DNA of 64,000 bases, taken from positions 992,001 through 1,056,000 of the forward strand of contig NZ_CP022188.1 in assembly GCF_003111665.1 (NCBI RefSeq). The letters run 5' to 3'. The notes below the pieces were generated by a model. It was not told the DNA's origin, made no database searches, and saw only the letters and a program-made list of their open reading frames with translations. Positions 15,742 to 24,284 of the stretch are shown one piece after another; positions within the stretch are counted from its first letter, which is position 1, and every line of letters begins with the position of its first letter. This stretch comes from Parazoarcus communis. GTDB taxonomy: Bacteria; Pseudomonadota; Gammaproteobacteria; Burkholderiales; Rhodocyclaceae. Both the position numbers and the translations under genes were made by a program.

Positions 15742-16875
15742 ATGGAACGCGATCAGGCACTCAAGTTCATGCATGACCTGCTGCGGCTGATGCTGCAGAA
15801 GAACGGCTCCGACCTTTTCATCAACTCCGGATTTCCGCCGGCAATCAAGATCGACGGCCGCATCGTGCCGCAGTCGAACCAGGCGCTGAGCCCCGCTCAC
15901 ACCGCCGAACTCGCCCGCGCAATCATGAACGATCGCCAGGCCGCCGAGTTCGAGGCCACCAAGGAGTGCAACTTCGCGATCTCGCCGGCCGGCATCGGCC
16001 GCTTCCGCGCCAATGCCTATATCCAGCAGGGGCGGGTCGGCCTCGTCCTGCGAACCATCGCGCTGAAGATCCCAACTTTCGACGAACTGGGGCTGCCGGC
16101 CGTGCTGCGGGACATCGCAATGGCCAAACGTGGCCTGGTGATTTTCGTCGGCGGGACGGGTACCGGCAAGACGACCTCGCTGGCGGCGATGGTCGATTAC
16201 CGCAACGAGAACAGCTACGGTCACATCATCACCGTAGAAGACCCGATCGAGTATGTGCATCAGCACAAGAACTGCATCATTTCCCAGCGTGAAGTGGGCA
16301 TCGACACCGAGAACTGGGAGGCCGCGCTGAAGAACACCCTGCGCCAGGCGCCGGACGTGATCCTGATGGGCGAGATCCGCGACCGCGAGACCATGGACTA
16401 CGCGATCGCCTTCGCCGAAACCGGTCACCTGTGTCTGGCCACGCTGCACGCCAACAGCGCCAACCAGGCCATCGACCGCATCATCAACTTCTTCCCGGAA
16501 GAACGTCGCTCGCAGTTGCTGATGGACCTGTCGCTGAACCTGCGCTCAATGATCTCGCAACGCCTGATGCCGCTCAAGGACCGCAAGGGCCGCATCCCGG
16601 CAGTCGAAGTCCTGCTCAATTCGCCGCTGATCTCCGACCTCATCTTCAAGGGTGAGGTGCCGGGCATCAAGGAGATCATGAAGCGTTCGCGCGAGCTCGG
16701 CATGCAGACCTTCGACCAGTCGCTGTTCGACCTCTACGAGGAAGGCATGATCACCTACGAGGATGCACTGCGAAACGCCGACTCGGTCAACGACCTGCGC
16801 CTGCAGATCAAGCTCAACAGCAAGCTGGGCGACAAGGACATGAGCTCGGGCATCCAGCACCTCGACATCGTCTGA
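15742..16875 (+). CDS. pilU: PilT-dependent accessory retraction ATPase PilU
   Basis: PilU (377 aa) is a PilT paralogue that assists retraction under load. It has SDLFINSGFPPAIKIDG at the N-terminus, Walker A GGTGTGKTT, Walker B DVILMGEIRDRET and the His box GHLCLATLHANSA. The C-terminal tail is longer than that of PilT, with SRELGMQTFDQSLFDLYEEG, typical of PilU. A 97-bp gap separates it from pilT; that gap holds a modest GC-rich inverted repeat (15653-15678). Confidence 0.96.
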   Translation: MERDQALKFMHDLLRLMLQKNGSDLFINSGFPPAIKIDGRIVPQSNQALSPAHTAELARAIMNDRQAAEFEATKECNFAISPAGIGRFRANAYIQQGRVGLVLRTIALKIPTFDELGLPAVLRDIAMAKRGLVIFVGGTGTGKTTSLAAMVDYRNENSYGHIITVEDPIEYVHQHKNCIISQREVGIDTENWEAALKNTLRQAPDVILMGEIRDRETMDYAIAFAETGHLCLATLHANSANQAIDRIINFFPEERRSQLLMDLSLNLRSMISQRLMPLKDRKGRIPAVEVLLNSPLISDLIFKGEVPGIKEIMKRSRELGMQTFDQSLFDLYEEGMITYEDALRNADSVNDLRLQIKLNSKLGDKDMSSGIQHLDIV

Positions 16876-16880
16876 CGCAA

Positions 16881-16915
16881 GGGGCTTCGGCAGCGGACCG
16901 CGTCGCCGAAGCCCC
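16881..16915. terminator. Hairpin between convergent pilU and rlmL
   Basis: A perfect 11-bp stem (GGGGCTTCGGC at 16881-16891, GCCGAAGCCCC at 16905-16915) sits between the two converging stop codons. There is no clear T-tract on either side, so it may be a weak or processing-type terminator. Confidence 0.55.
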
Positions 16916-16929
16916 GACCTGACCAGGCC

Positions 16930-18111
16930 TCAGGAGGGATCCTTCTGTGCGTCATCTGCAGCGCGTGGCTTGTCGCGCATGCTGCCGGAAATCACCTTGT
17001 ACTCGAACAGCCGGCACTCCAGCGCCCCGTTGAACAACGGGGTGCGCTTGCTGGCCTTCAGGCCGATCAGCTTGGCCAGCATCATGTCGCCGCTGAAGAA
17101 GTAGCAGCGCCAGCCGGCCCAGTGTTTTTTCAGCGCATCGCCCAGTTGCGGATAGAAGGCGGCCAGCTCCTCTGCCTCGCCGATCCGCACCCCGTAGGGC
17201 GGATTGGTCACCATCACCCCGGCAGCGAACGGCGCCACCCGATCGAGAATGTCGGCCCGATCCAGCGTCACGCACTTGTCGAGTCCGGCTGCGGCCAGGT
17301 TCTCGCGGCTTCGACGCACCTGATCGCCAACAATGTCCGAACCGAAGATCGGCAGCGGCGCGAGCGGCTTGCGCCGTGCCTCTGCCGCACTGCGCACGGC
17401 CGACCAGGTGGCCTCGTCCAGATTCTTGAAGCGCTCGAAGCCGAACCCTCGCCCCAGTCCCGGCGCGATTCCGAGCGCCATCTGCGCGGCCTCGAGCAGG
17501 AAGGTGCCGCTGCCGCACATCGGATCGATCAGCGGCTCGCCAGGTTGCCAGCCGCTGAGTTTGAGGATGCCTGCAGCAATGTTTTCCTTCAGCGGCGCCT
17601 CGACGGCAGCCGTCTTGAAACCCCGCTTGTACAGGGGCTCACCCGAGGTATCCATGTACAGGGTGACCATGTCCTTGGTGAGGAAGGCATGAATGCGGAC
17701 CGCGGGATTCGCGGTATCCACGTCGGGGCGACGTCCCACCACGGTACGGAAGTGGTCGCACACCGCATCCTTGATCCGCAGCGTAATGAATTCGAGACTC
17801 TTCAGGGGAGACTGCTGCGCCGTCACCGATACGCGGATGCTGTCGTCCGGCGTGAACCACTTGGCCCAGGTCACGCTGTAGGCGAGCTTGTAGATGTCGA
17901 TCTCGCCTTGATAGCGGCTGCGCCCCACACGCCAGAGCACGCGCGTCGCCAGCCGGCTCTCAAGGTTGGCGCGATAGCAGCTCGCCCAGTCGCCGCTCCA
18001 CATCACCCCGCCATGAAGAACCTCTGCGCTTGCCGCACCGAAACCCCGCAACTCGTCGGCCAGCAGGTTTTCGAGGCCACGTGGGCAGGGGGAAAAGAAT
18101 GTTTCGGCCAT
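16930..18111 (-). CDS. rlmL: 23S rRNA (guanine-N2) methyltransferase RlmL-type, THUMP domain
   Basis: This 393-residue SAM-dependent rRNA methyltransferase has an N-terminal ferredoxin-like/THUMP region (MAETFFSPCPRGLENLLADEL, then the SPLKSLEFITLRIKDAV area). The catalytic domain has LIDPMCGSGTFLLEAA (SAM loop) and VTNPPYGVRIG (NPPY motif). It corresponds to the N-terminal half of the fused E. coli RlmKL, which methylates G2445 of 23S rRNA; the RlmK half is absent, as is usual outside gammaproteobacteria. I start at MAETFF; in-frame sequence upstream does not resemble the family. Confidence 0.92.
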   Translation of the reverse strand: MAETFFSPCPRGLENLLADELRGFGAASAEVLHGGVMWSGDWASCYRANLESRLATRVLWRVGRSRYQGEIDIYKLAYSVTWAKWFTPDDSIRVSVTAQQSPLKSLEFITLRIKDAVCDHFRTVVGRRPDVDTANPAVRIHAFLTKDMVTLYMDTSGEPLYKRGFKTAAVEAPLKENIAAGILKLSGWQPGEPLIDPMCGSGTFLLEAAQMALGIAPGLGRGFGFERFKNLDEATWSAVRSAAEARRKPLAPLPIFGSDIVGDQVRRSRENLAAAGLDKCVTLDRADILDRVAPFAAGVMVTNPPYGVRIGEAEELAAFYPQLGDALKKHWAGWRCYFFSGDMMLAKLIGLKASKRTPLFNGALECRLFEYKVISGSMRDKPRAADDAQKDPS

Positions 18112-18252
18112 GAAGCGCTCCGGAATGAATGGAAATGCCACAAGCGGCCGCTGTGGATCACAGGGCTCACGCTCGGGCGGGGCGGAATGCGCGCATTGTA
18201 ACGTGTGCCACACGCTTGTCCCGACTCAGCTGCATCGGGCGCCGCCCGCAGG

Positions 18253-18290
18253 AAAAGAAAAACCCCGTCCGACTCGCGCCAGACGGGGCC
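18253..18290 (-). terminator. Rho-independent terminator of the formate dehydrogenase operon
   Basis: On the minus strand CCCCGTC pairs with GACGGGG (arms 18263-18269 and 18282-18288), followed by TTTTTCTTTT. It lies about 80 bp past the last gene of the fdh cluster and is the clearest terminator in this part of the window. Confidence 0.85.
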
Positions 18291-18297
18291 TGAAGAA

Positions 18298-18338
18298 GGC
18301 CCGGACACCCATACTGGAGGGGAAACGGTGTCCGGGCC
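18298..18338. repeat. 12-bp inverted repeat downstream of the fdh operon
   Basis: GGCCCGGACACC (18298-18309) and GGTGTCCGGGCC (18327-18338) are perfectly complementary across a 17-nt loop. The repeat sits between the last fdh-cluster gene and the terminator at 18253-18290, and could stabilise the 3' end of the long transcript. Confidence 0.8.
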
Positions 18339-18365
18339 CTGTTACAGCGAATCGCGCCGGCAGGC

Positions 18366-18581
18366 TTACTTGCCCGCCTTGAGCTTCCATGCGGCGGCAA
18401 CACGATCCTGCGCCGCAGCGAGTTGCTCGCCGGCGACCTTGGCCGCCTCTGCAGCCTTTTCCTTGGCCTCTGCCGCCTTGGCCTGAGCTTCTTCCGAAGG
18501 CGCCGGCAGTTTGGCCCACACCGGGCCGGTCGCCAGACCGAGGCCGGCGACGAGCAGCACTGCGCTAAGCATGGATTTCAT
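18366..18581 (-). CDS. Small exported Ala/Lys/Glu-rich protein at the end of the fdh operon
   Basis: This 71-residue protein has a clean signal peptide (MKSMLSAVLLVAGLGLATG, cleavage probably after VWA). The mature part is a charged amphipathic helix rich in Ala, Glu and Lys (EEAQAKAAEAKEKAAEAAK). The start overlaps the fdhC stop as ATGA and has AGGAG upstream, so it is co-translated with the cytochrome subunit. I do not recognise a family. It could be a small periplasmic companion of the formate dehydrogenase complex; that is inference from position only. Confidence 0.75.
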   Translation of the reverse strand: MKSMLSAVLLVAGLGLATGPVWAKLPAPSEEAQAKAAEAKEKAAEAAKVAGEQLAAAQDRVAAAWKLKAGK

Positions 18582-19612
18582 GAACGTGCTCCTGTAACCG
18601 AATCCTGAGGATGGCCGGACTTCCCGGCCTTGACGTCGTCGTACCAGAACTCGTGATGCTCCCGTGCCCACGTCTCATCCACGTAACCGGTCTTCATCGA
18701 CTGGTAGGCGCCTTCGACACCGATCGTGCCCATGTAGATATGACCGAAGGACAAGGCAAGCAGTACCAGTGCGCTCACGCCGTGCACCATGTTGGCCAGT
18801 TGCATGTCGGACCGCGTCCAGCCGTAGTTGGGGAAGTCCAGAACCAGTCCGGACAGCACCACCGTCAGACCGAGAAAGGTCACGCCCATCCAGAACCAGG
18901 TCTTCTCGCCGAAGTTGAAGCGGCTCGAAGGCACATGATCGCCGCCGAGCAGTCCGCCTGCACGCTTGATCCAGATCGCATCGCAAGCCTGCCACACGTT
19001 GTCGCGCAGGAAGGTGAGGATCATCAGCAGCACGAACACACCGAATACCGGCCCGACGTAGTTGTGGATCAGCTTGCCGACAACGAGCAGGGAAGCGAAG
19101 AACTCCGGCCCGAAGATCGGCGCCAGCACATGCTTGCCGAACAGGATTGCGAGCCCGGTGCACGCCAGCACGATAAAGGTGATTGCCGTTCCCCAGTGTG
19201 CGAAGCGCTCGAAGCCCGAGAATCGCTTCATCTTGCGACCGGTCGGCCTGTCATGCAGCTTCATCGTGCCCTTGACCAGCCAGAACAAGGCAATGGCCGA
19301 AGGTACAAGAATCAGCAGCCAGCCGCCGTACTGGGTGATCGGGCCGTTGCGCCACTGCCGCCAGGTATTGCCCTCGCTCTGGATCAGGACGCCGGCTTCC
19401 GGTCCCTTTGCCAAAGTGAAGTGTTCCTGGCCCGAACGCACCTCCCGCCACACCGGCGCATTGTTCAGCGGCTGCGACTGCTCGCGCGCCACTTGTTCGG
19501 CAGCCGCCTCGCCTGCCGCGTGTGCAGGCATGAAGGCGCCGAACAGCGCCATCATCCAGCACAGCATGACAAGCCGCAGGGCGCTGCCGCGACGCATGAA
19601 GAATGTCTTCAT
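18578..19612 (-). CDS. fdhC: Formate dehydrogenase cytochrome b subunit (gamma)
   Basis: The 344-residue membrane cytochrome b transfers electrons from the periplasmic FdhAB dimer to quinone. An N-terminal signal-like segment ends at MPAHA, followed by a periplasmic stretch. About four transmembrane helices of the b556/b561 type come next, with His residues in RFAHWGTAITFIV, KLIHNYVGPVFG and MVHGVSALVLLALSFGHIY as probable haem ligands. The N-terminal periplasmic extension makes it longer than E. coli FdnI (about 217 aa). I choose the ATG with a GAGGAGG site upstream. It follows the lipoprotein gene and overlaps the next small gene. Confidence 0.92.
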   Translation of the reverse strand: MKTFFMRRGSALRLVMLCWMMALFGAFMPAHAAGEAAAEQVAREQSQPLNNAPVWREVRSGQEHFTLAKGPEAGVLIQSEGNTWRQWRNGPITQYGGWLLILVPSAIALFWLVKGTMKLHDRPTGRKMKRFSGFERFAHWGTAITFIVLACTGLAILFGKHVLAPIFGPEFFASLLVVGKLIHNYVGPVFGVFVLLMILTFLRDNVWQACDAIWIKRAGGLLGGDHVPSSRFNFGEKTWFWMGVTFLGLTVVLSGLVLDFPNYGWTRSDMQLANMVHGVSALVLLALSFGHIYMGTIGVEGAYQSMKTGYVDETWAREHHEFWYDDVKAGKSGHPQDSVTGARS

Positions 19613-19623
19613 GGTGAGCCTCC

Positions 19624-19851
19624 TCACTGGGTGCGGTTGTATTCGTTCTGCGCGCGGGCGCGATTCTTCATCGCCAGCTCCCAGGCCGCCTTGTCACCCT
19701 TGAACACGGGGTTGTCCCAGGGCTGGCTGTCGGCCTTGCCCTGATACTTGCCCTGCTCGTAAGTGACCACCTGCGGCTGCTCGCCACAGCCCGCCAGCCC
19801 GCCGGCCAGCGCGACCGCGGCCAGCATCGACATCAAGCCTCGTGCGCTCAT
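19624..19851 (-). CDS. Small lipoprotein in the fdh operon
   Basis: The 75-residue protein has a signal peptide ending in a lipobox (LAGGLAGC, Cys22). It is therefore probably anchored by lipid with a short mature domain rich in Gln, Tyr and Trp. Its start overlaps the fdhB stop (ATGA), and it precedes fdhC by 11 bp, so it is made stoichiometrically with the complex. No known domain is visible. Similar short lipoproteins between fdhB and fdhC could tether or stabilise the periplasmic subunits, but this is inference. Confidence 0.85.
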   Translation of the reverse strand: MSARGLMSMLAAVALAGGLAGCGEQPQVVTYEQGKYQGKADSQPWDNPVFKGDKAAWELAMKNRARAQNEYNRTQ

Positions 19852-20456
19852 TTCGCGCCCTCCTTCTGCTCTTCACCGTAGGCCGTCATCCAGCCCCAGG
19901 CTTCCAGGCCCTTGCCACGACGCAGCACGCGGTCGCGGAAGATGTCGGACACGGCAGCCGAATCGCCCGCCAGCAGCGCCTTGGTCGAGCACATCTCGGC
20001 ACAGGCCGGGAGCTTGCCTTCGGCCAGACGGTTGGAGCCGTACTTGGCGTACTCCTCCTTGGAGCCGGTCTCTTCCGGACCACCGGCACAGAAGGTGCAC
20101 TTGTCCATCTTGCCGCGCTCGCCAAAGGCACTCGGGCCATTGGGGAACTGCGGCGCACCGAACGGACAGGCGAAGAAGCAATAGCCGCAGCCGATGCACA
20201 TGTCCTTGTCGTGCAGCACCACGCCGCCATCTGCCTTGTAGAAGCAGTTGGTCGGGCACACGGCCATGCACGGCGCGTCCGAACAGTGCATGCAGGCCAC
20301 CGACATCGAGCGCTCGCCCGGCACACCGTCGTTGATCGTCACCACACGGCGTCGGTTGACGCCCCATGGCACCTCGTTCTCGTTCTTGCAGGCGGTGACA
20401 CAGCCGTTGCACTCGATGCAGCGCTCTGCGTCACACAGAAATTTCATGCGTCCCAT
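19848..20456 (-). CDS. fdhB: Formate dehydrogenase iron-sulfur subunit (beta)
   Basis: This 202-residue polyferredoxin wires the molybdenum subunit to cytochrome b. Its four cysteine clusters are CIECNGCVTAC, CMHCSDAPCMAVCP, CIGCGYCFFACPFG and CTFC...CAEMC, predicting four [4Fe-4S] centres. Unlike E. coli FdnH it lacks the C-terminal transmembrane anchor, so the complex must rely on FdhC, and perhaps the neighbouring lipoprotein, for membrane attachment. There is no own export signal; it probably rides through Tat with FdhA. Confidence 0.95.
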   Translation of the reverse strand: MGRMKFLCDAERCIECNGCVTACKNENEVPWGVNRRRVVTINDGVPGERSMSVACMHCSDAPCMAVCPTNCFYKADGGVVLHDKDMCIGCGYCFFACPFGAPQFPNGPSAFGERGKMDKCTFCAGGPEETGSKEEYAKYGSNRLAEGKLPACAEMCSTKALLAGDSAAVSDIFRDRVLRRGKGLEAWGWMTAYGEEQKEGAK

Positions 20457-20472
20457 TATTCTCTCCTCCCCC

Positions 20473-23379
20473 TCAGGCCTTCATGACCCGGCACAGGGTC
20501 GTCTTGGTTTCCTGCATCATCGTCACCGAGTCATAACCGTAGGTGGTCGCGGTGTTGACCGACTCGCCACGCACGATTGGCGCTGCACCTTCCGGGTAGT
20601 ACTTGAGCATGTCCTCGCCCTGCCACCAGCCGGAGAAGTGGAAGGGCAGGAACACCGTGCCCGCACCCACCCGCTCCGTGACCTGGGCACGCACCTTGAG
20701 CTTGGCCTTGGTCGGTGACTCGACCCACATGTAATCGCCGTTGCGGATGCCCTGGTCGTTGGCGTCCTTCGGGTTCACTTCGGCGAACATTTCCTGCTGC
20801 AGCTCGGCCAGCCACGGGTTGGAGCGGGTTTCCTCGCCACCGCCCTCGTACTCGACCAGGCGTCCCGAGGTCATGATCAGCGGATATTCCTTGGAGATGT
20901 CCTTGACCTTGTCCTGCAGCGACTTGTACAGCGTGGGCAGACGCCAGAAGGCCATCTTGTCGGCGTGCGTCGGGTACTTCTCGACCATGTCCGGACGCGG
21001 CGAATAGATCGGCTCGCGGTGCAGCGGCACCGGATCGGGGAAGTTCCACACCAGCGCACGCGCCTTGGCGTTGCCGAAGGGGTGGCAACCGTGATTCTTC
21101 ATCACCACGCGCTGGATGCCGCCGGAAATGTCGGTCTTCCAGTTCTTGCCCTCGGCCAGTGCCTTTTCCTCGTCGGTGAGTTCATCCCACCAGCCGAGCT
21201 TCTTCAGCAGCACATGGTCGAACTCGGGATAGCCCATCTGCAGGTCCGCACCCTTGGAGGCCGAACCGTCCTCGGCGAGCAGCGACACGCCGTCGCGCTC
21301 GACGCCGAAGTTGGCGCGGAAGTTGCCGCCGCCGTCCATGACGTGCTTCGAGGTATCGTACAGGTTGGGCGTACCGGGGTGCTTCATCTCGGGGGTGCCG
21401 AAGCAGGGCCACGGCAGACCGAAGTAGTCGCCGTCGCAGGGACCGCCCGAAGCCTTCAGCGTTTTCACGTCGAAGGTGTGCATGTTCTTCATGTGCAGCT
21501 TGAGACGTTCGGGCGACTGGCCGGTGTAGCCGATGGTCCAGGTGCCGCGGTTAATCTCGCGCAGGATGTCCTCGATCTCCGGCTCGTCCCAGCCCTGCTT
21601 GTCCTTGTTGAGCTTGACGTTCTTCACCAGCTCGTCGCCAAAGCCGAACTTCTTGGCGAAGGCATACATGATGGTGTGGTCAGGCTTGGACTCGAACAGT
21701 GGCTCGATGACTTTCTCGCGCCACTGGATGGAGCGGTTCGACGCGGTGCAGGAGCCGTAGGTTTCGAACTGGGTCGCCGCCGGCAGCAGATACACCCCTT
21801 CCTTGCGCACCATCGCCGCCATCGACGCCGTGGCCGACGGATAGGGGTCGATCACCACCATGGTGTCGAGCTTCTTCATCGCCTCGACCATCTCCGCACC
21901 ACGCGTCTGCGAGTTGGGCGCATGGCCCCAGTACACCACCGCGCGCAGGTTCGAATCCTGGTCGATCAGTTCGTTGTCCTCGAGCACGCCGTCGATCCAG
22001 CGCGATACGGTGATGCCCGATTTGGTCATCATCGCCTCGGAGGCGTAACGCCCCTTGATCCACTCGTAGTCCACGCCCCACACCGTAGCCCAGTGCTTCC
22101 ACGAGCCGGCAGCCAGACCGTAGTAGCCCGGCAGCGAATCGGGGTTGGGACCGACGTCGGTCGCGCCCTGCACGTTGTCATGGCCGCGGAAGATGTTGGT
22201 GCCACCACCGGACTTGCCCACGTTGCCCAGCACCAGCTGCAGGATGCACATTGCGCGCACGTTGGCGTTGCCGACGGTGTGCTGGGTCTGGCCCATGCAC
22301 CACACCACGGTCGACGGCTTGTTCTTCGCCATCGCCTCGGCGACCTTGAAGACCTGCTCTTCCGGAATGCCGGTGACCTCGGTCACCTTCTCCGGCGTCC
22401 AGGTCATGATCTCTTCCTTGACCTTCTCCAGGCCAAAGACGCGATCGTTGATGTACTTGGTGTCTTCCCAGCCGTTCTTGAAGATGTGGTACAGCATGCC
22501 CCAGATGAAGGGGATGTCGGTACCGGAACGGATGCGCACGAAGTAGTCGGCCTTGGCCGCGGTGCGGGTAAAGCGCGGATCCACGACGACCATCTTGGCG
22601 CCGTTTTCCTTGGCGTGCAGGATGTGCAGCAACGACACCGGATGCGCCTCGGCTGCGTTCGAGCCGATGAACAGCATCGCCTTGGCGAACTGCATGTCGT
22701 TGTAGGAGTTGGTCATCGCGCCGTAACCCCAGGTGTTCGCAACGCCGGCCACCGTGGTGGAGTGGCAGATGCGGGCCTGGTGGTCACAGTTGTTGGTGCC
22801 CCAGAAGGACACGAACTTGCGCAGCAGATAGGACTGCTCGTTGTTGTGCTTGGACGAGCCCACCCAGTACACCGCGTCCGGACCGCTTTCTTCGCGGATC
22901 TTCAGCAGGCGGTCGCCCACTTCGCTCAGGGCCTGCTCCCAGCTGATCTTCTGGTACTTGCCGTCGACCAGCTTCATCGGGTACTTCAGGCGATGTTCGC
23001 CGTGACCGTGCTCGCGCACCGATGCACCCTTGGCGCAGTGCGCGCCGAGGTTGATCGGGGAGTCGAACACCGGCTCCTGACGCACCCAAACGCCATTCTT
23101 CACCACCGCATCCACCGCACAGCCCACCGAACAGTGGGTACACACGGTGCGCTTGATTTCCTCGCCACCGGCCATACGGTTCTCAGCCGACTCGGCCGCT
23201 TCGGCGCTACCGATCAGGTTGTAGGGCAACTGGGTGGCAATCGCGCCCGCCCCCATGCCGAGGCCGGAATGCTTGAGGAAGGCGCGGCGGTCCATGGTCT
23301 TGCCCATGATGCGGGCGGCCGAGCTGCGCAAACGCCGGTTGCTGCTGCCGCTCGCGACGGCACTTTTCCTGGTCAACAT
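20473..23379 (-). CDS. fdhA: Formate dehydrogenase molybdopterin subunit (alpha), cysteine type
   Basis: This 968-residue bis-MGD oxidoreductase oxidises formate to CO2 in the periplasm. The Tat signal has RRAFLK at residues 31-36. The N-terminal [4Fe-4S] ligands are CTHCSVGC (Cys80, 83, 87) and Cys115. The Mo ligand position, selenocysteine in E. coli FdnG, is Cys205 in HQARICHSTT, followed by the conserved His206. NANVRAMCILQLVLGNVG and GGTNIFRGHDNVQGATD are typical. There is no in-frame TGA, so no Sec machinery is needed. It sits between the TAT-target gene and fdhB. The ATG has AAGGAG upstream. Confidence 0.97.
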   Translation of the reverse strand: MLTRKSAVASGSSNRRLRSSAARIMGKTMDRRAFLKHSGLGMGAGAIATQLPYNLIGSAEAAESAENRMAGGEEIKRTVCTHCSVGCAVDAVVKNGVWVRQEPVFDSPINLGAHCAKGASVREHGHGEHRLKYPMKLVDGKYQKISWEQALSEVGDRLLKIREESGPDAVYWVGSSKHNNEQSYLLRKFVSFWGTNNCDHQARICHSTTVAGVANTWGYGAMTNSYNDMQFAKAMLFIGSNAAEAHPVSLLHILHAKENGAKMVVVDPRFTRTAAKADYFVRIRSGTDIPFIWGMLYHIFKNGWEDTKYINDRVFGLEKVKEEIMTWTPEKVTEVTGIPEEQVFKVAEAMAKNKPSTVVWCMGQTQHTVGNANVRAMCILQLVLGNVGKSGGGTNIFRGHDNVQGATDVGPNPDSLPGYYGLAAGSWKHWATVWGVDYEWIKGRYASEAMMTKSGITVSRWIDGVLEDNELIDQDSNLRAVVYWGHAPNSQTRGAEMVEAMKKLDTMVVIDPYPSATASMAAMVRKEGVYLLPAATQFETYGSCTASNRSIQWREKVIEPLFESKPDHTIMYAFAKKFGFGDELVKNVKLNKDKQGWDEPEIEDILREINRGTWTIGYTGQSPERLKLHMKNMHTFDVKTLKASGGPCDGDYFGLPWPCFGTPEMKHPGTPNLYDTSKHVMDGGGNFRANFGVERDGVSLLAEDGSASKGADLQMGYPEFDHVLLKKLGWWDELTDEEKALAEGKNWKTDISGGIQRVVMKNHGCHPFGNAKARALVWNFPDPVPLHREPIYSPRPDMVEKYPTHADKMAFWRLPTLYKSLQDKVKDISKEYPLIMTSGRLVEYEGGGEETRSNPWLAELQQEMFAEVNPKDANDQGIRNGDYMWVESPTKAKLKVRAQVTERVGAGTVFLPFHFSGWWQGEDMLKYYPEGAAPIVRGESVNTATTYGYDSVTMMQETKTTLCRVMKA

Positions 23380-23392
23380 CGTTTGCTCTCCT

Positions 23393-23599
23393 TCAGATGC
23401 GCGCAGTGCGGTAGTAGTTGCGCATGTGCTCGCTGGTGCCGACGCGCTCGCTGGAGGCGGTACTCTTCACCGCCTGCTCCACTGCCGGTGCAGCCGGCCC
23501 GCTCGCCACCGTGGCCACCGCTGCCGCACCTGCGGCACCGCCAGCCCCGAGCGACAGCAGGAAATTCCGCCGCGACAGCTTGGTCTTGTTTTCGCTCAT
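23393..23599 (-). CDS. Formate dehydrogenase region TAT-target small protein
   Basis: The 68-residue protein begins with a twin-arginine signal (LSRRNFLLSLGAGG). After the hydrophobic core only about 30 residues remain, ending in SEHMRNYYRTARI. This matches the known short protein found next to many Cys/Sec formate dehydrogenases and described as a TAT target of the region; its role is unproven. The start at MSENKTK is preceded by GAGG. It lies 13 bp upstream of fdhA in the same operon. Confidence 0.88.
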   Translation of the reverse strand: MSENKTKLSRRNFLLSLGAGGAAGAAAVATVASGPAAPAVEQAVKSTASSERVGTSEHMRNYYRTARI

Positions 23600-23648
23600 C
23601 CTCGTTCTCCCCATCAATTAGACGGACTGCGGGCCACGACCGGCCCGA

Positions 23649-24284
23649 TCACACCATGTCGAACGCCTGGCGCTCGATATCGAAAAAGGCCTGCAGCAGA
23701 CTGCCGACCCGTACATAGAAACTGGCCGACGGCGCTGCCGCGACCTCCGCCACAAAAGCGCCGTACCACGGCGCCAGGTGGCGACTGAAAAATGCCTGCT
23801 GGCGCACCAGGCCCTCGTCGTCCGGGCCGGTCACCACCAGGTGCCGCATCACTTCGGCCAGCGCGGCGATGTGGTCCTCAGTTTCAGCCACGCCTTCGCG
23901 ACGCCCGAGCCCGAGTTCGAGCAGGTCCTCGCGCAATTCGGCGAGTGGCTCTTCCTGCAGGAAGCCGGTCAGATACCAGGAGCCGTTGAGCATGACTTCG
24001 GCACGACCCACGCCCTGAAACAAGGCGGAATACTCGGCCCCGACCGCCTCGGCCGTGGTCGCTGCCGCGGCTTCGCCAAGGGCCGCCCAGGCCTCCGGGA
24101 AGGCACCCTTGCCTGCACCCAGCACCTGCGCAGTCCGGCTCAGCCCTTCGAGCAGGGCCGCATCCGGCGCAGCAAAGTACAGGCGCGCAAGCAGCGCATA
24201 GTGTTCGGCACGGGCACGGTCCTCATCCGACCACGCCGGTGCGGGCTGCAGACTGCGGGCATCGGTACTCATCGGTGCATTCAT
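23649..24284 (-). CDS. TorD/DmsD-family molybdoenzyme chaperone
   Basis: The 211-residue all-helical protein resembles TorD-type cytoplasmic chaperones, with ALLARLYFAAPDAALLE at the start, EYSALFQGVGRAEVMLNGSWY in the middle, and the ETEDHIAALAEVMRHLV and FFSRHLAPWYGAF segments of the family. Such proteins bind the Tat signal of a specific molybdoenzyme and hold it for cofactor loading; FdhA is the obvious client. The start overlaps the stop of the iron-sulfur protein gene (ATGA). Confidence 0.88.
   Translation of the reverse strand: MNAPMSTDARSLQPAPAWSDEDRARAEHYALLARLYFAAPDAALLEGLSRTAQVLGAGKGAFPEAWAALGEAAAATTAEAVGAEYSALFQGVGRAEVMLNGSWYLTGFLQEEPLAELREDLLELGLGRREGVAETEDHIAALAEVMRHLVVTGPDDEGLVRQQAFFSRHLAPWYGAFVAEVAAAPSASFYVRVGSLLQAFFDIERQAFDMV

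Noticed and set aside
20473..23379. Selenocysteine insertion in FdhA
   Set aside because: The Mo-ligand codon is a cysteine codon and there is no in-frame TGA.
20965..23718. 917-codon plus-strand open frame opposite fdhA
   Set aside because: A GC-rich third-position shadow of the well-conserved fdhA; it has no recognisable motif and a His/Val/Gly-rich composition typical of antisense frames.
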